From: Lichtheimia corymbifera B2541
Taxonomy: Eukaryota > Mucoromycota > Mucoromycetes > Mucorales > Lichtheimiaceae
Assembly (NCBI GenBank): GCA_000697475.1
Contig: JNEU01000764.1
Span: 153,383 to 217,382 of the forward strand
Reading direction: 5' to 3'
DNA: 64,000 nt
Below, one piece after another: positions 22,068-35,573 of this stretch. The first letter of the stretch is position 1. Every line of letters starts with the position of its first letter. A program made the position numbers and the translations under genes. A model generated the notes under the pieces. It saw nothing but the letters and a program-made list of their open reading frames with translations, was not told where the DNA came from and ran no database searches.

Positions 22068-24411
22068 TTACCCACCATTAGCATCACTCCATCTATTATT
22101 CCTATCCTCCTAACCTCTCGTCGTCAGCACATGATTTGTATATTCTTGACCTTTCTTGCCACATAACCTATATAGCTTTCCACTCTTATCATGTCATATA
22201 CATTTCCCCCTTTTTTTTTTGCTTCCTCCTCATGTCAGACACCCACATGCTATTACAAGTCAATGTACAGTTCTTTTTGAAATGGCGTATACAATATACA
22301 ATTATACTTCAAATGAGTCCCGTTTCGTTGTCTTGTGGCTTCAATTACATTGCATGCAAACTGGTTCATGCATGATGCCTGAACCGACTCGATTGACCCG
22401 TTATGCACGTGATGCACTATCATCGTTATTAAATGGCAAATGTGCATCGGTGCATGGTGCATTATTGGCATGTCAGGCATCGTTGGGCAGTTGACGCTGT
22501 TGATCCCCTGTCATGTCGCATGAGTCAAGGTTAGATTGTGCAACAGCATTACACCATTGTTGAGGAATTCAAAGGAATCATTATTATGATGGGTGAATTT
22601 CAGCATGGTTCCTTAAGCGATTATTACTTTTCATAAAAGAGCGTTGCCGTATTCCAATAGAGCAGCAGTGCATCCTTTCACCAACGTCGATTGAAACGGT
22701 CATTAAACAAGGAGCAGCACCATCTAATATGTGTGGTATCCCTTTTTTCTGCAGCACCCACAAGTACGAAAAATAGGCAACAAGGCGTATCGTACAAGAC
22801 CAGGCTAGCTTTGTGTTTCAGAAATTCAAGGCAATGCCCAGATTAATCGTAAACAATGAAGCGAGCGTATGCGTGAGCCCAGTAACACTGCAGCCACAAA
22901 ATACCACAACAACTTGAGGATCCCATGCTTAGTAGACAGCCATGTTACACACACCCACAGGGGATCATTCCTGTATGAGCGCACGCGTTCACCCAATATA
23001 CTGCAGCTAGTAGTAGTAGTGTATACATTACGTACACTGCGCCAAGGATAGGGATTGTCGTGCTTTATGGTATCGGTAATCACATGTCATTGTTGGTAGA
23101 GGTTGCTGCACCGTTACGACTAATTGTTGTCGTCGTCGCAAGGAGGCTTCATTTTGGTGCATGATTTTGAAACATGAAAATCTCGACGACGAGCCACAAT
23201 TATTGCTCAGCAACTTTCAAGCGTACATTGAATCATGGTTGTCGGGGAGAAGTAGTATCAGCCCACAATCTTGCTGCTTTTCGCTTTGCTCTTATTTCCC
23301 TCACTCTCTCCCCCCCCCAATTACTATCATCTTACAACAAGAGATAATGCGTGTGTGGGTGTGTGCGTGTCACAACAACCAAGCATGTCCTTTTACAGTT
23401 TGATGATATGCACTTTGCTGCAAATCACATGCTTCTTTTCTATCAGGATGCTTTGTCTCTCCTAATCCAGGCACACGAATCGCTCAAACTTATTATCCTA
23501 TAAGGTGTGACTCATTTTAGCAACCAATTGCCTATCGTCAAGTGGGCTCGTTGACGATGTTCTCAGAGGTACCTTTTGTGCATTAGTGCATCGTCGGTCG
23601 TAATATCAAATAAGAAGAGATCATAATCCATATGCAGCCTTGCAATCTTTGCATGATAATTGACATGTTCCCATATACTTTGGCATCTTATAGGCTTAAA
23701 TGGTGAAATGATATCCCATTAAGGATTGCATACAAGTATCACGCATTCGTGGGTCTATCAAGAGCAATATTGTGCCTATGTGAAAGCGAATGCAATGTCG
23801 CCGCGCTATCTGCATCATGGTGGGAAAAGAGCCAAGTGGATGCTATTTGGGCTTGGTTCGCTATATGCAATGCTGTGCTTATACACATATGAAAATATAT
23901 TATAGTTGTTGATTTTACACATGGGAATGAAGATCTAACGGCATGGGTAATGTATATGTTGTTGGTGTGTATCATCGTTGCTGTCTTGTGGCAGCCAAGG
24001 TGATTTTCATGTGAAATGGTGGCGCCCATTAGGGGTTATGGAGATAGTATAAATTGCCATAGCAACCACTGTGTATATATGTTTCAAGGATCGTTTGTAA
24101 TGGGTTGACACATGTATACAGCTTTCAGGCTATTCTTTGACTAGCCCTTTTGGGTCCATAACCAAGCATCGCCTCGTACATAATACTTTGACAATCCTTT
24201 ATGGTGATGCTCCAATTAAAACAAGGGTGAAAATGGGTTATGATGAATATGAGAGTATATCATAATATATCATTTCAATGTTGTTGAGGGATATGAGGGA
24301 GAGTATATGGATATGATGCATGACGTGAATTGAAATCTGGTTGATTCGAAACCACACTCTCTTTCCACAGCAACCGTTTCTTTTTATACGCACACACATA
24401 CAGATTTCAAC
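22068..24411. other. Long intergenic region
   Basis: 2.3 kb with no supportable gene. An open stretch ending at 22494 (last 41 codons from the ATG at 22372) has coding-like codons but no motif, and is best left unassigned. Poly-T and poly-C short runs occur (22207-22220, 23312-23319). The 3' end holds the promoter of the SAP30BP-like gene with a CA/TATACGCACACACATACA leader. Confidence 0.45.
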
Positions 24412-25539
24412 ATGAGTGCACTATCAGCTCTTGCCAACTATACCGATGATGAAGAGGAGGAGGAGAACGAAGAGATACAGTCAACCACCCACATTGCAAC
24501 GTCAGAACAAAAAGGTTTCAATGCTTCACGCTTTATAGTGATCCGTCATTAGTAGCATAGACTAACAGGCGTATATAGCACAGCCGCCACCACCGCAATC
24601 ACAGCCACAATCGCAGTCTTCTTCAACCAAGCAAGCAGAATCGGCCCATGAGAAGAGAAGCTCGTCGCCAATAGCAACCAAGGTAAAGTGTTTGCTTTAA
24701 AAAGAGATACAAGATGCGTGTAAAGCTGACCATCCAATGGTGTGGTATAGTCAACATCGTCAGCACGTGGTGATGAGACAGCAGAGACAAAGGATGAGCC
24801 AGAGCATGTTCCTGAAGTGGTTCGACGGCATTTGGCATCAGCTGATAAGACGCGACAACGACGATTGCTTTTGATGGCTAAAGCTATTGACGGAGTGGAC
24901 AATTGGGGTATCCCTTCCGAGCCTGCTACTGAATGTGATCCTGATCTTTTGGTAAGTGTCTGTCCAACGGATAAAAGGGGATAAAAAAAGGGAGATGAGA
25001 TGGTGTATATTGACACAAAAGCACGGACGTTATTATAGGAAACAATTACCCATTTTCAGACATTACACAAGTCAGGGCATCGACTGAATGAGCATTTACA
25101 AAGCAACAAGGCGTTTCGTAACCCGAGGATATATGCCAAGCTCGTTGAGTTTATTGATTTGGATGAGATTGGAAGCAACTTTGACAAGGAGACGTTTGAT
25201 CCGCATGGTTTCCCCAAAGAAGCATACATTGATGGCCTCCTAGAAGCTCAACGTCAATACGCGGAAGAGAAAGCTGCAGCTCAACAGAATCGCACCAATA
25301 TTTCGTTTGTCAGCTCAACAAGCCCTGCTGGTGGTGGTCCTGCTGCTCCTACTACTACTACGACAAGTAATCCAGCACAGTCAGCTGCCTTGTCAGCTGC
25401 TATGGCCAATGCAGCTAAAGTGGCGAGTCGCATCACTCAACAAGGCCAAGCGACTACCAGCAAACGAGAACATCCACGGCAAATATCATCATCTCCCTTA
25501 CCATCTCGAGAGCATAGTAGCAAGCGTAGCCGTCGATAG
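24412..25539 (+). CDS. SAP30-binding protein / HCNGP-like transcription or splicing factor
   Basis: Nuclear protein of the HCNGP family (human SAP30BP, linked to Sin3-histone deacetylase and to splicing of short introns). Exons 24412-24514, 24579-24682, 24751-24951, 25039-25539, 302 aa. Seen: an acidic N-terminus (SALANYTDDEEEEENEE), a P/Q/S-rich stretch, then the family core from about residue 125: WGIPSEPATECDPDL, ITHFQTLHKSGHRLNEHLQ, NKAFRNPRIYAKLVEFI and DEIGSNFDKETFDPHGF, all in family order. The C-terminus is Ala/Ser/Gln-rich and ends in basic KRSRR, a likely nuclear signal. The core crosses intron 3, which supports that splice. Confidence 0.9.
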
Positions 25540-26295
25540 AATATAGAATGGTTGCACATTTGGAAAAAAAGAACAGTTCATACTGTGTGTTGCCAGCAGA
25601 AAACTCCTATCAGCCACCCATTACAATGGCGAGACATTTTGATCCATGTGGTGTCAGTTCTCTATTAACGTTGCGTAACACCAATTTTGTACAATGATCA
25701 TGTTGTTACAAAAGAGTAAGCAATGACACGGACGGTCGCACACGCACATAATCACCGATATTTATCACCACCCATGGTGTGGGCGTATTGGATATGGATA
25801 CCAGCAAGCGTCATTTCAATGATGGATGATTGTGCAAAAGACAGAGGGAGAGCAACAAAGGAAGGAGCATTGAAGAAGCCCCTAAAATAACGAATTTGCC
25901 TGTTATGCAGTAGCACGATTATAAACATCAACCAACCCATGCTTCCCGCTTCCCCTTTTTCGTAAATGGGAGAAGAAATTGGGTGGAGATTCCTTTTTTC
26001 CTCTTTTTATTCTTCTCTTTCACTCTTTCTCCTCTCCTTCTTGCTCATCACCACCACCACACTGCTATTACTAGTAGATCATACAGCTCTTTTACACACG
26101 CTACTACTACTACCACTGCACATACCAAGATATACATTCTTTTTCGTGACGACCCTGATGCGGTCTTGAATATTTCACCCACTTCCATACTCAGCAGACC
26201 TATCATTCATTGACTCGCGTTTCCTTGAACTGATCTTCATTATCATTCATACATACAATCATCCACACACACTCTCTCTCCCCTATCCTTTATAC
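25540..26295. other. Intergenic: pyrimidine-rich 5' leader of the RasGEF gene
   Basis: 756 bp. The 3' half is long CT-rich and CA-rich sequence (for example the TTCTCTTTCACTCTTTCTCC region near 26010-26035 and CACACACTCTCTCTCCCC just before the ATG). No gene seen. Confidence 0.5.
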
Positions 26296-29200
26296 ATGAC
26301 AATCAGCACGCTATTCACACAATCAAGTCCGAAATCACAAGCAGTAGCAGCATCATCAGTGTCCTTGTCGCCACCCGCATCACTTCCTAGCTCTCCCCGC
26401 AATACAACGACTCCACCAGAACCGTCCACTTTAACCTCCCATTTTGTTCAGGCGCTGCATGATTATCTCCCCACCAATGCTCCTGCCGATGAAGCTGTCT
26501 CCTGTCTTTTCTTTCGCAAGGGTGCCATCATTGAAGTATTCAACAGAGATCCTTCAGGCTGGTGGGATGGTGTCTCAAATGGTGTCCGTGGTTGGTTTCC
26601 TAGTAACTATATCGGGAGAATCGGTGAAGCTACACGCGATAGCGCTGATTTCGATGATGAAGAATCACAACAACAATGGGAATCTTGGCGTAAAGCAATC
26701 CAAGAGGTATTCTTTCTTTTACTACATCAGCTGTGTGATTTATAATGCATTCCATGTTATAGGCCGATGCATATCATCACCAACATGACGAACATCATCA
26801 AAGTCGAGTGGAACTAGCACGTGCATTACTTGATGAAGATCGATCGAGAATCAGAGATGGCAACAACGACGATACAGCAGTAGCAGCATATGAAGAATAC
26901 AACAATGACAACAAATGGGAAATGTTGATGGATGATGTATCGAGACGTATGTCTGAGCTTGTGAATGCAGCAACAACAACAACTTTGTCCAGCAGCAGTG
27001 GCATCCCTTCTTCAGGGGATGACATCCAAGCTCACGTTTTCCAAGTTGTATCATCCATTCGTGCAGTGCTAACAGCTGCCAACGCCGTCAGTAATGATTC
27101 ACCAGTACTCAAAACACATCCTGATCTTGCACGTCAGCGTAAAATCATTCTGAGCACACTTAGCAAGCTTGTACTGAAAGGAAAAGAATGGCAACAGCAA
27201 CAGCAGCAACCATCCATAGCATCAGCGGATATATCCAGCCTTGTGAATCAGCTACTTGCCGAGTTGGAGATATTTGAAGATCACCTTAAAAATGTACCCG
27301 AGTTTTTCATTGAGTATTATGGAACATCGCTTGGCTCCGTGTCACCAAGATCTTCACTGATATCGGCCGATTCATCTCATTCATTTCGACATATGCAAGC
27401 ATCATTGGTTGATCCTAATCAACGACGCCTCTCCAGTGCTTCCTTTATTGCTCGAGTAGTGCCATTATCAGACCCACGACATATTTTGCAGACCTTATTG
27501 GAACATCAAGCGACTATCAGCGAGCTCATGTCATCCTTGTGGATCACTATTGAACAATTCTTGGCCCAACGGCAACGAGCATCTGAGATGCTGGAGACTA
27601 CACGCAAGGCAGTGGAAGCAATACGAACCTTTCTGGCAGTGGTAGAACACGTGTGTTCCCATGTGGGTGACATGGACTACAAACATTGCTCTGTGATACC
27701 CGAGGATCCACATTTGGTAGCATTGGTCCTTGCCAAAGAATCCGTATATAGCTCCATTACCAATCTGGTTACATCCGTGCGTACGTTGGCAGGTCCGCGT
27801 AGCAGCAACAACAACGGTCGACATCATCAACACAACCAACAGCAACAACAACAACCCAGCAAAGCTGATATTGAGCAATTACGTGATAGCTGCGAAAATG
27901 TGGTGCGCACGACACATGAGAGTGCTGCCTGTGTTCAAATATGCTTGCAATCAAGTGGAGATACAGCAGCTGATATTAGCAGTGAATTACGAGAACGATT
28001 TGAGCAGTCAATCGATACGAGACGTAATCAAACACTCAGCATCCTCGGTTGTAAAGCTACCAGCCTTAACGTCTTACAACAACAATGTGACGATAACGAT
28101 GTTGAGTCTCTTGCTATTACTCGTCAATCAACAAATACAGTATCCACACGTACCAATAGCACAAGCACATGGCAGCAACAGCGTCATTCCGGTGAATCTA
28201 CAGCAACTTTGCTCACCACTCCAGAAGTTATGAGCCCTGTCAATGAGCAACAACATCATCCGTTGGCTACATTCAATGGACCCCTTCCTCCTCCACCACC
28301 TCCACCAGCACCTTCAACGAATCATCCCATCAAACCACCAGAATTAAAACTATCCACATCCAAGTCAACACCAACATCGGATCATCACCATCATCAAAAG
28401 AAGCGCTCTTTGCATTTGCTATCCAAGCATCACAACCATCACCATGATACGATGACAAGCACCAACACGGATTCTCGACCACAGATGCGTAGAACATCCT
28501 CTTGGTTATCAGTCAATGGCACTGAGCGTAATTCACCATCCAAAGTAAAATATCAATTACTATAAGGAATGATCACATTTACTCACTACCATTTTCTCAG
28601 CAGAATGAACATGAGCCGTGGTTTCTAAGACAACGCGTATTCTCGGAAGATGAAATGATGTTGAATAACGATGGCCAGGTGACAGGTGCCACAGTCGAGG
28701 CATTGGTTGAAAAATTAACGCAGCATGAGAAATCACCAGGTAAGGGGGGGTGTTGTTCATCGGCTTGCTATTTTTACAAACATACGCTTACTTGCGTTTT
28801 TTCTAATAGAGTTATTATTCCTTCGAGCTTTCTTTTACAACTTTCGTCTATTTACTACACCCACCATCTTTTTGGAATTACTCATCAAGCGTTTCGATAT
28901 CCAACCTCCAACACCATCCTTGTCCCAAGATGAATGGAAGCTGTGGACAAACCATGTCTTAATACCTGTGCGATTACGTGTGTACAATGTCATCAAAACC
29001 TGGCTGGAGACATTCTTTTCCTACGATACGGATGCATGCATTGAGCAACCATTAATCGAATTTGTCACTGGCTCGCTGATGCAAGTGATGGCCGCACCAG
29101 GAAAGCGTATGATGGAGCTTGTAAGGAAATGCGTAAGTGATTCAACTAGGCCTCATCCTTTTTCCTTTTCGATTAACAAGATAAACAATGTATGTAGTTT

Positions 29201-30302
29201 ACATCCAAGGGACAAATGGGTACTACGCGTAAACTATCATATACCAGCGACTCTATACGACCACCCTTACACAAGCAGCCATCTGGTTCTCATTTATCAC
29301 TTGCCTCTGGAACATCACTTTTCTCGACGTTGACACTCTTTGAAGATCATCATTCAGCTGATTCATCATCATCCTCGGTAGCACCTACACCCAGCATTGC
29401 TCGATCCTTGCGCAACACGTTACGAAAAGCCATGAACCAGGGCATGTTATCCAGTGTGCATGTCAGCGAATTCGAACCCATTGAGCTGGCACGACAATTG
29501 ACGCTTATGGAGAGCTCGTTGTTTTGTCAAATACAGCCAAATGAAATGATCGGCCAAGAATTCAAAAAGAAGGTTGGCAACAGCACAGCAGTTCATGTCA
29601 AAGCGATGATCCATCGTAGCACCCAAATCACCAAGTGGGTCTCAGACACCATTTTGAATGAGACAGATGCCAAGAAGCGTGCGCACATGATTAAGTTTTG
29701 GATCAAAGTGGGAGATGTAAGTTTGACTATCATGGGGAAAAGTGACAAGGAAGGATATAAAACTTACGATTACGACGTGTTTATAGCAATGTCTTCAACT
29801 GCGTAATTATAATACGTTGATGGCAATTCGGTCAGCTCTTGATTCAACCAGCATTGGACGACTGAAGCGTACTTGGGAATGTGTATCGGCCAAATGCAAA
29901 GCCATGTACGAGCCAATTTACCGTGCAACCGATTCACAGCGCAACTTTGCAGAATATCGACGTCGACTACGAGATGCTGTTGCACCATGTTTACCGTTTC
30001 TGGGTGTGTATTTGACCGACATGACATTTATTGACGATGGCAATGCCAACCATCGTATGTCACCCAATGGTTACCAGCTCATCAACTTTGACAAGTATAT
30101 CAAGACTACACGTATCCTCAACGAGATTGACCAATTCCAAATTCCGTATAAACTTGCCGAGGTTGAAGAAATCCAACGGTACTTGCTTCATTGCCTTGAA
30201 ACGGTGGAAAAGAATGATCAAGTATTTTATACCCGGAGCCTACAATTGGAGCCACGAGAAGAAGACTTTGATATCAAGAGCTTCATCTCTAACCTTGCTT
30301 AA
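26296..30302 (+). CDS. SH3 domain Ras guanine nucleotide exchange factor (Cdc25-type)
   Basis: Exchange factor that loads Ras with GTP, upstream of adenylate cyclase/PKA in fungi. Exons 26296-26706, 26763-28544, 28601-28739, 28810-29132, 29198-29716, 29787-30302, 1229 aa. Domains: SH3 at about 48-108 (ALHDYLPTNAPADEAVSCLFF, then GWWDGVSNGVRGWFPSNYI); a long linker with Gln, Ser and polyproline (PPPPPPPAP) runs; RasGEF_N at about 735-860 (GQVTGATVEALVEKLTQHE to LITGS-like FVTGSLMQVM); catalytic RasGEF in the last 270 residues (FEPIELARQLTLMESSLFCQ, IKVGDQCLQLRNYNTLMAI, FLGVYLTDMTFIDDGN). The motif IKVGD..CLQLRNYN spans intron 5. The acceptor of exon 3 is a CAGCAG pair (NAGNAG), so one Gln may be alternatively included. 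Confidence 0.95.
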
Positions 30303-31450
30303 TTGTCGTTCCACTCCTTCCTTTTTTTGTTGTTCTTGTAATTGTAAAATAAAAATTGATTGTGCTTTTTCGTTTGCTACATCTCATCTAGGCTCAAGCG
30401 TGTACAACGTGATAGTTTATTCTTTGTCCTCCTTCATGCACGCTGATTGTTACACACGCATGTCGGATCATTGCTGCATGGCTTTTATGTTTGTGTGTAT
30501 CCTGCCAAAATAGAGTTCGGAGCGCCATGTAAAACGAAAGCACCATACAATGCTCATTTTTTCATTTTCCACCACATTGCCTTTCTTGGACGCCATGACC
30601 TTGTATATCATCATTGTCTCGATAAAATAATAAAAGGATTCTTTGCCCATTGATAATGAAGCTAATAAATGTACTCATTGATGAGCATCATGGGTTAGTC
30701 GGAGGCCGAAAGAGGAGAATCCAAGCGAATATGGGATTCTCTACCAACCATCACACTTTTTATATACTGTGCTGCCCTGAGTACAATAGGAAAATCTTGT
30801 GATACTCAATTCTAAAAGTGGTCATGGTTCCCCGAGTATAGCAGTGGCGTGTAAAAAAAGAGCTTCTTGCATTGCTTTTCGAGGTTAGTTATCGACCCTT
30901 GTATGTTACCAGCGATAGCATGTTGTCGTTTTGACGCAAAAACAAGGAACCTTGTCTTTCCAGCACCTTCCTGATCATCACCACAATTTTCTCAATCAGC
31001 TCGCTAGTTGGCTCTCAGCTTGGTTTTTCGGCGGTGAAGTGGGTATTCATATACACGACAACGTTATCATCCTGAAAAGAATTCCTGCCGCTTCTGGAAT
31101 GCCAACAAACATGCAACCCCTCAATAAACAAAAACATTTGCCGCCGCATGTAAAGGCAATATTCAAAAGAACAGGTGGTCTGGAAGGCGGATTTGACGAT
31201 GGTATAAATACTTAGCAGCTTAGCAGTGGAAAAAGTATTTGCACGAATCCCTTTTGTTTTCGGTGTGTGGCACGAGCGCACAGCACCAATCGGAGAGCCG
31301 AGCTTGATTATCCAAGCACACCATCCACAAGCTATATAAAAGAACAGCAGTCTGCTCTCGACATTCATCGTTTTTCCTTGATAACCATCCCATATCTTAT
31401 CGCTTTTTACAAACATTTACCCTTGCTTTCCAACAAGCACCATCATCTGT
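30303..31450. other. Intergenic with arrestin promoter
   Basis: 1.15 kb. AATAAA-like ATAAAAATTG near 30349 may end the RasGEF transcript. TATATAAAAG at 31333-31342 lies 109 bp before the arrestin ATG. No gene seen. Confidence 0.5.
31333..31342 (+). promoter_or_regulatory. TATA box of the alpha-arrestin gene
   Basis: TATATAAAAG 109 bp upstream of the ATG at 31451. Confidence 0.55.
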
Positions 31451-32676
31451 ATGTCTCTTCAAATCCTGATTTCCAATCCCACCATAGTATTAGACGATGA
31501 TGTGGATACGCCAACCACGTTATCTGGCGTCGTTGAGCTTGAGCTCAAAGAGCCAATGCGTCTTAAAGCAATCAAGCTAACACTTGTCGGACGCACAAAG
31601 TTGCAGTGGCGGGAGAGTGAGTAACATCCGAAACATATTAAAGATTTTTTTTACCCATTACCCGATAGCTAACCCTGAAAACAATCATTGTAGATGTGGT
31701 CAAACGCACCATCTTAACACGCGGATGGAGTTTTCTGGAACACAATCACCATAAAAAGAGTACGATACTACCAGCTGGCAACCACTGCTGGCCATTTGAA
31801 GCCACACTTCCGGACAATCTTCCCGAGACCATCCAGGGGAGTTCATATGGCGACATTGGTTATGCGCTAAAAGCTGAAGCGGTCCGACCTTTTGTCGCTA
31901 AAAACTTGATCGCACGTAGCGGAATTCGTATCGTACGTCGTCCTAATGCACCGCAGCAGCCTGTACGTGTGGCAGGCGAATACAATCATCTCACCTACGA
32001 AATGGTGTCACGTCAATCGATCCATAAACGCAATGACAGGTTGTTGATCGACGTGTATATGATGCACCAGCAAAACCCAGCAATCCCTGTTTCCTCAATT
32101 CAATCCATTACAACCATTTTCAAAGAAAACATCAGCATATTACCATCGACGCATGATACACGTACTTTACGCTTCCTTCGAGAGAATGGTACGAGCTTCT
32201 CGCAGCGAAATCATACTGTTATGGATATTCGTATTCCTCGATTTACCCAATACGATTCATCCAATAACCTGTTTTCCATCAAGCACGAAGTCGAATTCAC
32301 ATTCACTATGGCTGATCAGCAAGAATGCCGTGTAACGCTTCCCATAATTATTGCACCTGATGAGCTAGTACCAGCCTTACCTCGTGATACTGAGCATGGT
32401 GATGGCGAGCAAGAAGAATGGTTACCGAGTTATGCAGATGCCTTGTTGCCTCCCATGTACATGGAACATGATTTATCACCCTTTTCATCACCGGCAAGTT
32501 CGGCTGCTACAACACCTGCTGATGAGCCGGACGATTGGTTGGCTGCTGATACAACCGCTATTGACAGCCATTATTTAGCTACAGCATTAATGGATCCCAC
32601 ATGCTGCCGTCGCGGTCGCTTACCTTCTTATGACACTGCAATGATGATGCCAACAACAGCAACACCTGCTTTTTGA
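31451..32676 (+). CDS. Alpha-arrestin (ART-type ubiquitin ligase adaptor)
   Basis: Adaptor that brings Rsp5/NEDD4-type ubiquitin ligase to plasma-membrane transporters for endocytosis. Exons 31451-31616 and 31694-32676 (intron 77 nt), 382 aa. Seen: the arrestin N domain opening (SLQILISNPTIVLDDDVDT, then LSGVVELELKEPMRLKAIKL and TLVGRTKLQWRE), the conserved LPAGNHCWPFEATLPDNLPE strand-loop and the SYGDIGYALKAEAVRP segment; then an arrestin C domain. The C-terminal tail carries PPMY and two LPSY motifs that fit WW-domain binding of Rsp5. Length is at the short end for yeast ARTs. The specific cargo cannot be inferred, although two sugar/peptide transporter genes lie in the same window. Confidence 0.92.
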
Positions 32677-33308
32677 ACCACCTTCCAGAACCCTGTCAGA
32701 TACTTTTATGCTCCACATCCCTATATCAACATGTCTTATGCTACATTTATAGACCTTTAGATGCAATATCATCCATGCTTCCTTTTCATTCATCCTTTCA
32801 CACGTCATTATTCATCCATGTATATAGTTAGATTATCATTGTTTGTCATCTCCATTGTTGTCGTACATAAATACACACATTTTCATGCACGGCAAACAAG
32901 TCATATGCCATTCTAGATTACACCAAAAGTATACCTTTTGTTGTCCATCGCTGTAGATCAAATTGAAATCATGCAATTTTCTTCTCCTGCTTTATTTTCT
33001 ACTCCTTATAACGCTGTTGAGTGACATTGAGTATAATGAGCTTGTCTTGTTGGAAAGTGGTGATGGTGCGATGGTGATGTGAAAGCCGAGGTTGGGGCCA
33101 ATTCATCATGCAAAAACCTTGGTTTCTATACTCCGGCGAATATAAATTCATCCATGTCGCTCAATTCACAGGCTACTCTTCTTTCCCTCTTTACCTTGTA
33201 CGGCTGCAAAACAATAGCAACGATTGATCACAACACCTACTTACCTCCTGCATCTTATATCACCGATTACCCTTCATATAAATACCCACTATAAAGCTCC
33301 CAGCCGAG
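32677..33308. other. Intergenic: arrestin 3' / sugar transporter promoter
   Basis: 632 bp. Contains TATAAATT (33141-33148), TATAAATA (33277-33284) and TATAAAG (33290-33296). The last two sit so close to the annotated ATG that initiation may occur at the second in-frame ATG (33426). Confidence 0.55.
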
Positions 33309-35533
33309 ATGCGAACAACATTAACCCCACGATTACGGTTTTTCCTTCCTCTTCGTAATCGTCATCAAACTTCCTCGTCGTACAACGAGCGACAGCCCCT
33401 TCTTGATCATCAACAAAAGCAAAAAATGACAGTATGGACAGCTGCTGCTGCATGTATATCAGGTCTTGGCGGCTTGCTATTTGGTATGTTGTGTGTGTAT
33501 GTCATTCCCTGTAACGAGATCATATCAACAAGCACGTAACAGGATTCGACCTGGGCGTTGTCGGCGGCTTGTTGATTGCACCTTCATTCCAAACCCATTT
33601 TGGTATTGATCCCAATGACAAGATACGGGAAGCTGATATCAATGGCAACATCGTGGCTATCTTACAAATCGGTTGCTTATTTGGAAGCCTTGCTGCCACA
33701 TTGACAGCAGGTATGTATCGGTGCAATTGTGCGTTTGGATGATGGCATAGTAATGTGAAAGTATAAACAATGATATCCTATAGATAAAGCTGGACGTAAA
33801 TGGAGCATCATATTTTCAGCAGCCGTGTTCTGTGTTGGAGGTATCCTACAAGTGGTGGCTGTAAATCTTGGGATGTTGTATGCAGGAAGACTCGTTGCTG
33901 GTCTTGGTAAGCTCTGGTATAGAATGCTGATGTTGCTATCTCCCGTGTAACGTGGTACATTTTTAATAGGGGTGGGTGCATTAAGCATGCTTGTGCCGGT
34001 ATGTTTGCATCCTTCTTTCTTTCTTTGTCATCCAACATGCATTTACCAGGTTGATTAGGTCTATGTTGCAGAGATCGCACATCAGTCTCAGCGAGGATTG
34101 CTTGGTGGATTATGGCAATTCTTCATTGCAGCTGGATTAGCCATGTCGTATTGGACCAATTATATTGTGCAGCGAGTAGTTACGGATGATCAAGATAATG
34201 CATTGTGGCAGGTGCCACTCATTGTGCAAACGATCCCTGGCGGTATGTTGTTGGTGGGCATGCTGGTACTCTTTGAAACACCTAGACACCTTGTTGCACA
34301 TGCACACATGGATCAAGCCAAACAGGTGATTGCCAAGATTCGTGGGTGGCCTGTATCTGACCCTCGTGTCGATACCGAGCTCGAATTTATTCATAATGGT
34401 ATGCGAGAACAAGTCATGGATGAACCAAGATCAACCTTGCGTACCTGGCGACGAGTATTTTCGCGTGACAATATGCGGCGTTTGCTTGTGGGAAGTGCCC
34501 TTCAAGCATTTCAGCAGCTTACTGGTACCAATGTTATCAATTATTACAGTCCAATCATTTTTCGATCCATTGGTCTTTCTTCCAACACTGCAGAACTCTT
34601 GGCTACGGGAGGTACGCATATATATGATATAAAGTTATGATAAGGGAAGCTTAGCTTATGCTGTGAGAAGTTTACGGCTTGGTCAAAATGTCGGTTACCC
34701 TCATCGCATTCTCGTGGATGGTGGATCGGTATGGTCGTCGCAAGCTGTTGATTGGTGGTGGCACAGCTCTATGCACTTGCATGTTGTCAGTTGCCATCTG
34801 CGTGAGCACGCTACCAATTCAAACAACATCCGCCAGTACTGATGTCAGCCCAGCGTCTTATGCAGTAAGTCAATTTTAATAATAGTTTTCATGGGCTAAT
34901 GCATCTAGTCTTCCGGTAATAGGGCATCGTGTTTATGTACTGTAAGGCATCGTCAACTTAATGACCATGGTGTATGAAAACTAATGTTGAATGTAGTATA
35001 TGCAATCTGCTTTGCACTTTCATGGGGTCCAATCCCGTGGATTTACTGCTCTGAGATCTATCCAATGGCGTAAGTAAAATATGGGAGGCTGTATTGAGCA
35101 TCAGCTGACCAGATCTCGTGAATGACAGGTTACGAGCCAAGAGCACATCAATCACCACTGCCATCAATTGGGTATTCAATGCTGTAGTGGGAAAGTTTAG
35201 TCCATTACTCCTTGGTAAGCATGCTCCAAGCTATATGCAGCGTTTTATTCATGCAAATACATCGTTCTTGTAGCACAAAGCACCATAGGCACATACATCT
35301 TTTTCGGTCTGTTTTGTCTGGTGAGCGCTGTATTCTCGTTCTTTTACGTCCCTGAAACAAAGGTGAGAGCAAAACCATTCACTTTTTTACGACGAGCTAA
35401 CAAACGGATGCACTTTTGATAGGGCAAAACATTAGAAGAGATGCAAGTGATATTTGAGAGGTCGGCACGATCATCCAACAATCCCCCAACTGATATCGAA
35501 AATGAAGTGGATGCACAAAAGCATGCAAGATGA
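33309..35533 (+). CDS. MFS sugar transporter (hexose/polyol type)
   Basis: Twelve-TM plasma-membrane H+/sugar symporter or facilitator. Exons 33309-33483, 33543-33710, 33784-33906, 33970-33998, 34059-34611, 34671-34864, 34923-34941, 34997-35069, 35129-35214, 35274-35362, 35423-35533, 539 aa. Seen: GFDLGVVGGLL in TM1; DKAGRKWS (loop 2-3 signature); YVAEIAHQSQRG; the substrate-region QQLTGTNVINYYSPIIF; DRYGRRK; PETKGKTLEEM at the end. Two very small exons (29 and 19 nt) both keep phase. The N-terminus before TM1 has a dileucine-like ERQPLLDH. If transcription starts at the nearby TATA boxes, translation may begin at 33426, removing 39 residues. Substrate is not decidable by eye. Confidence 0.94.
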
Positions 35534-35573
35534 ATAATGTATTTTTAGTTGTTGATATACATAAATCACTACT

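Noticed and set aside
22840..23213. Short minus-strand open frames in the long interval before the SAP30BP-like gene
   Set aside because: Two overlapping frames of 60-85 codons, no motif, typical of chance.
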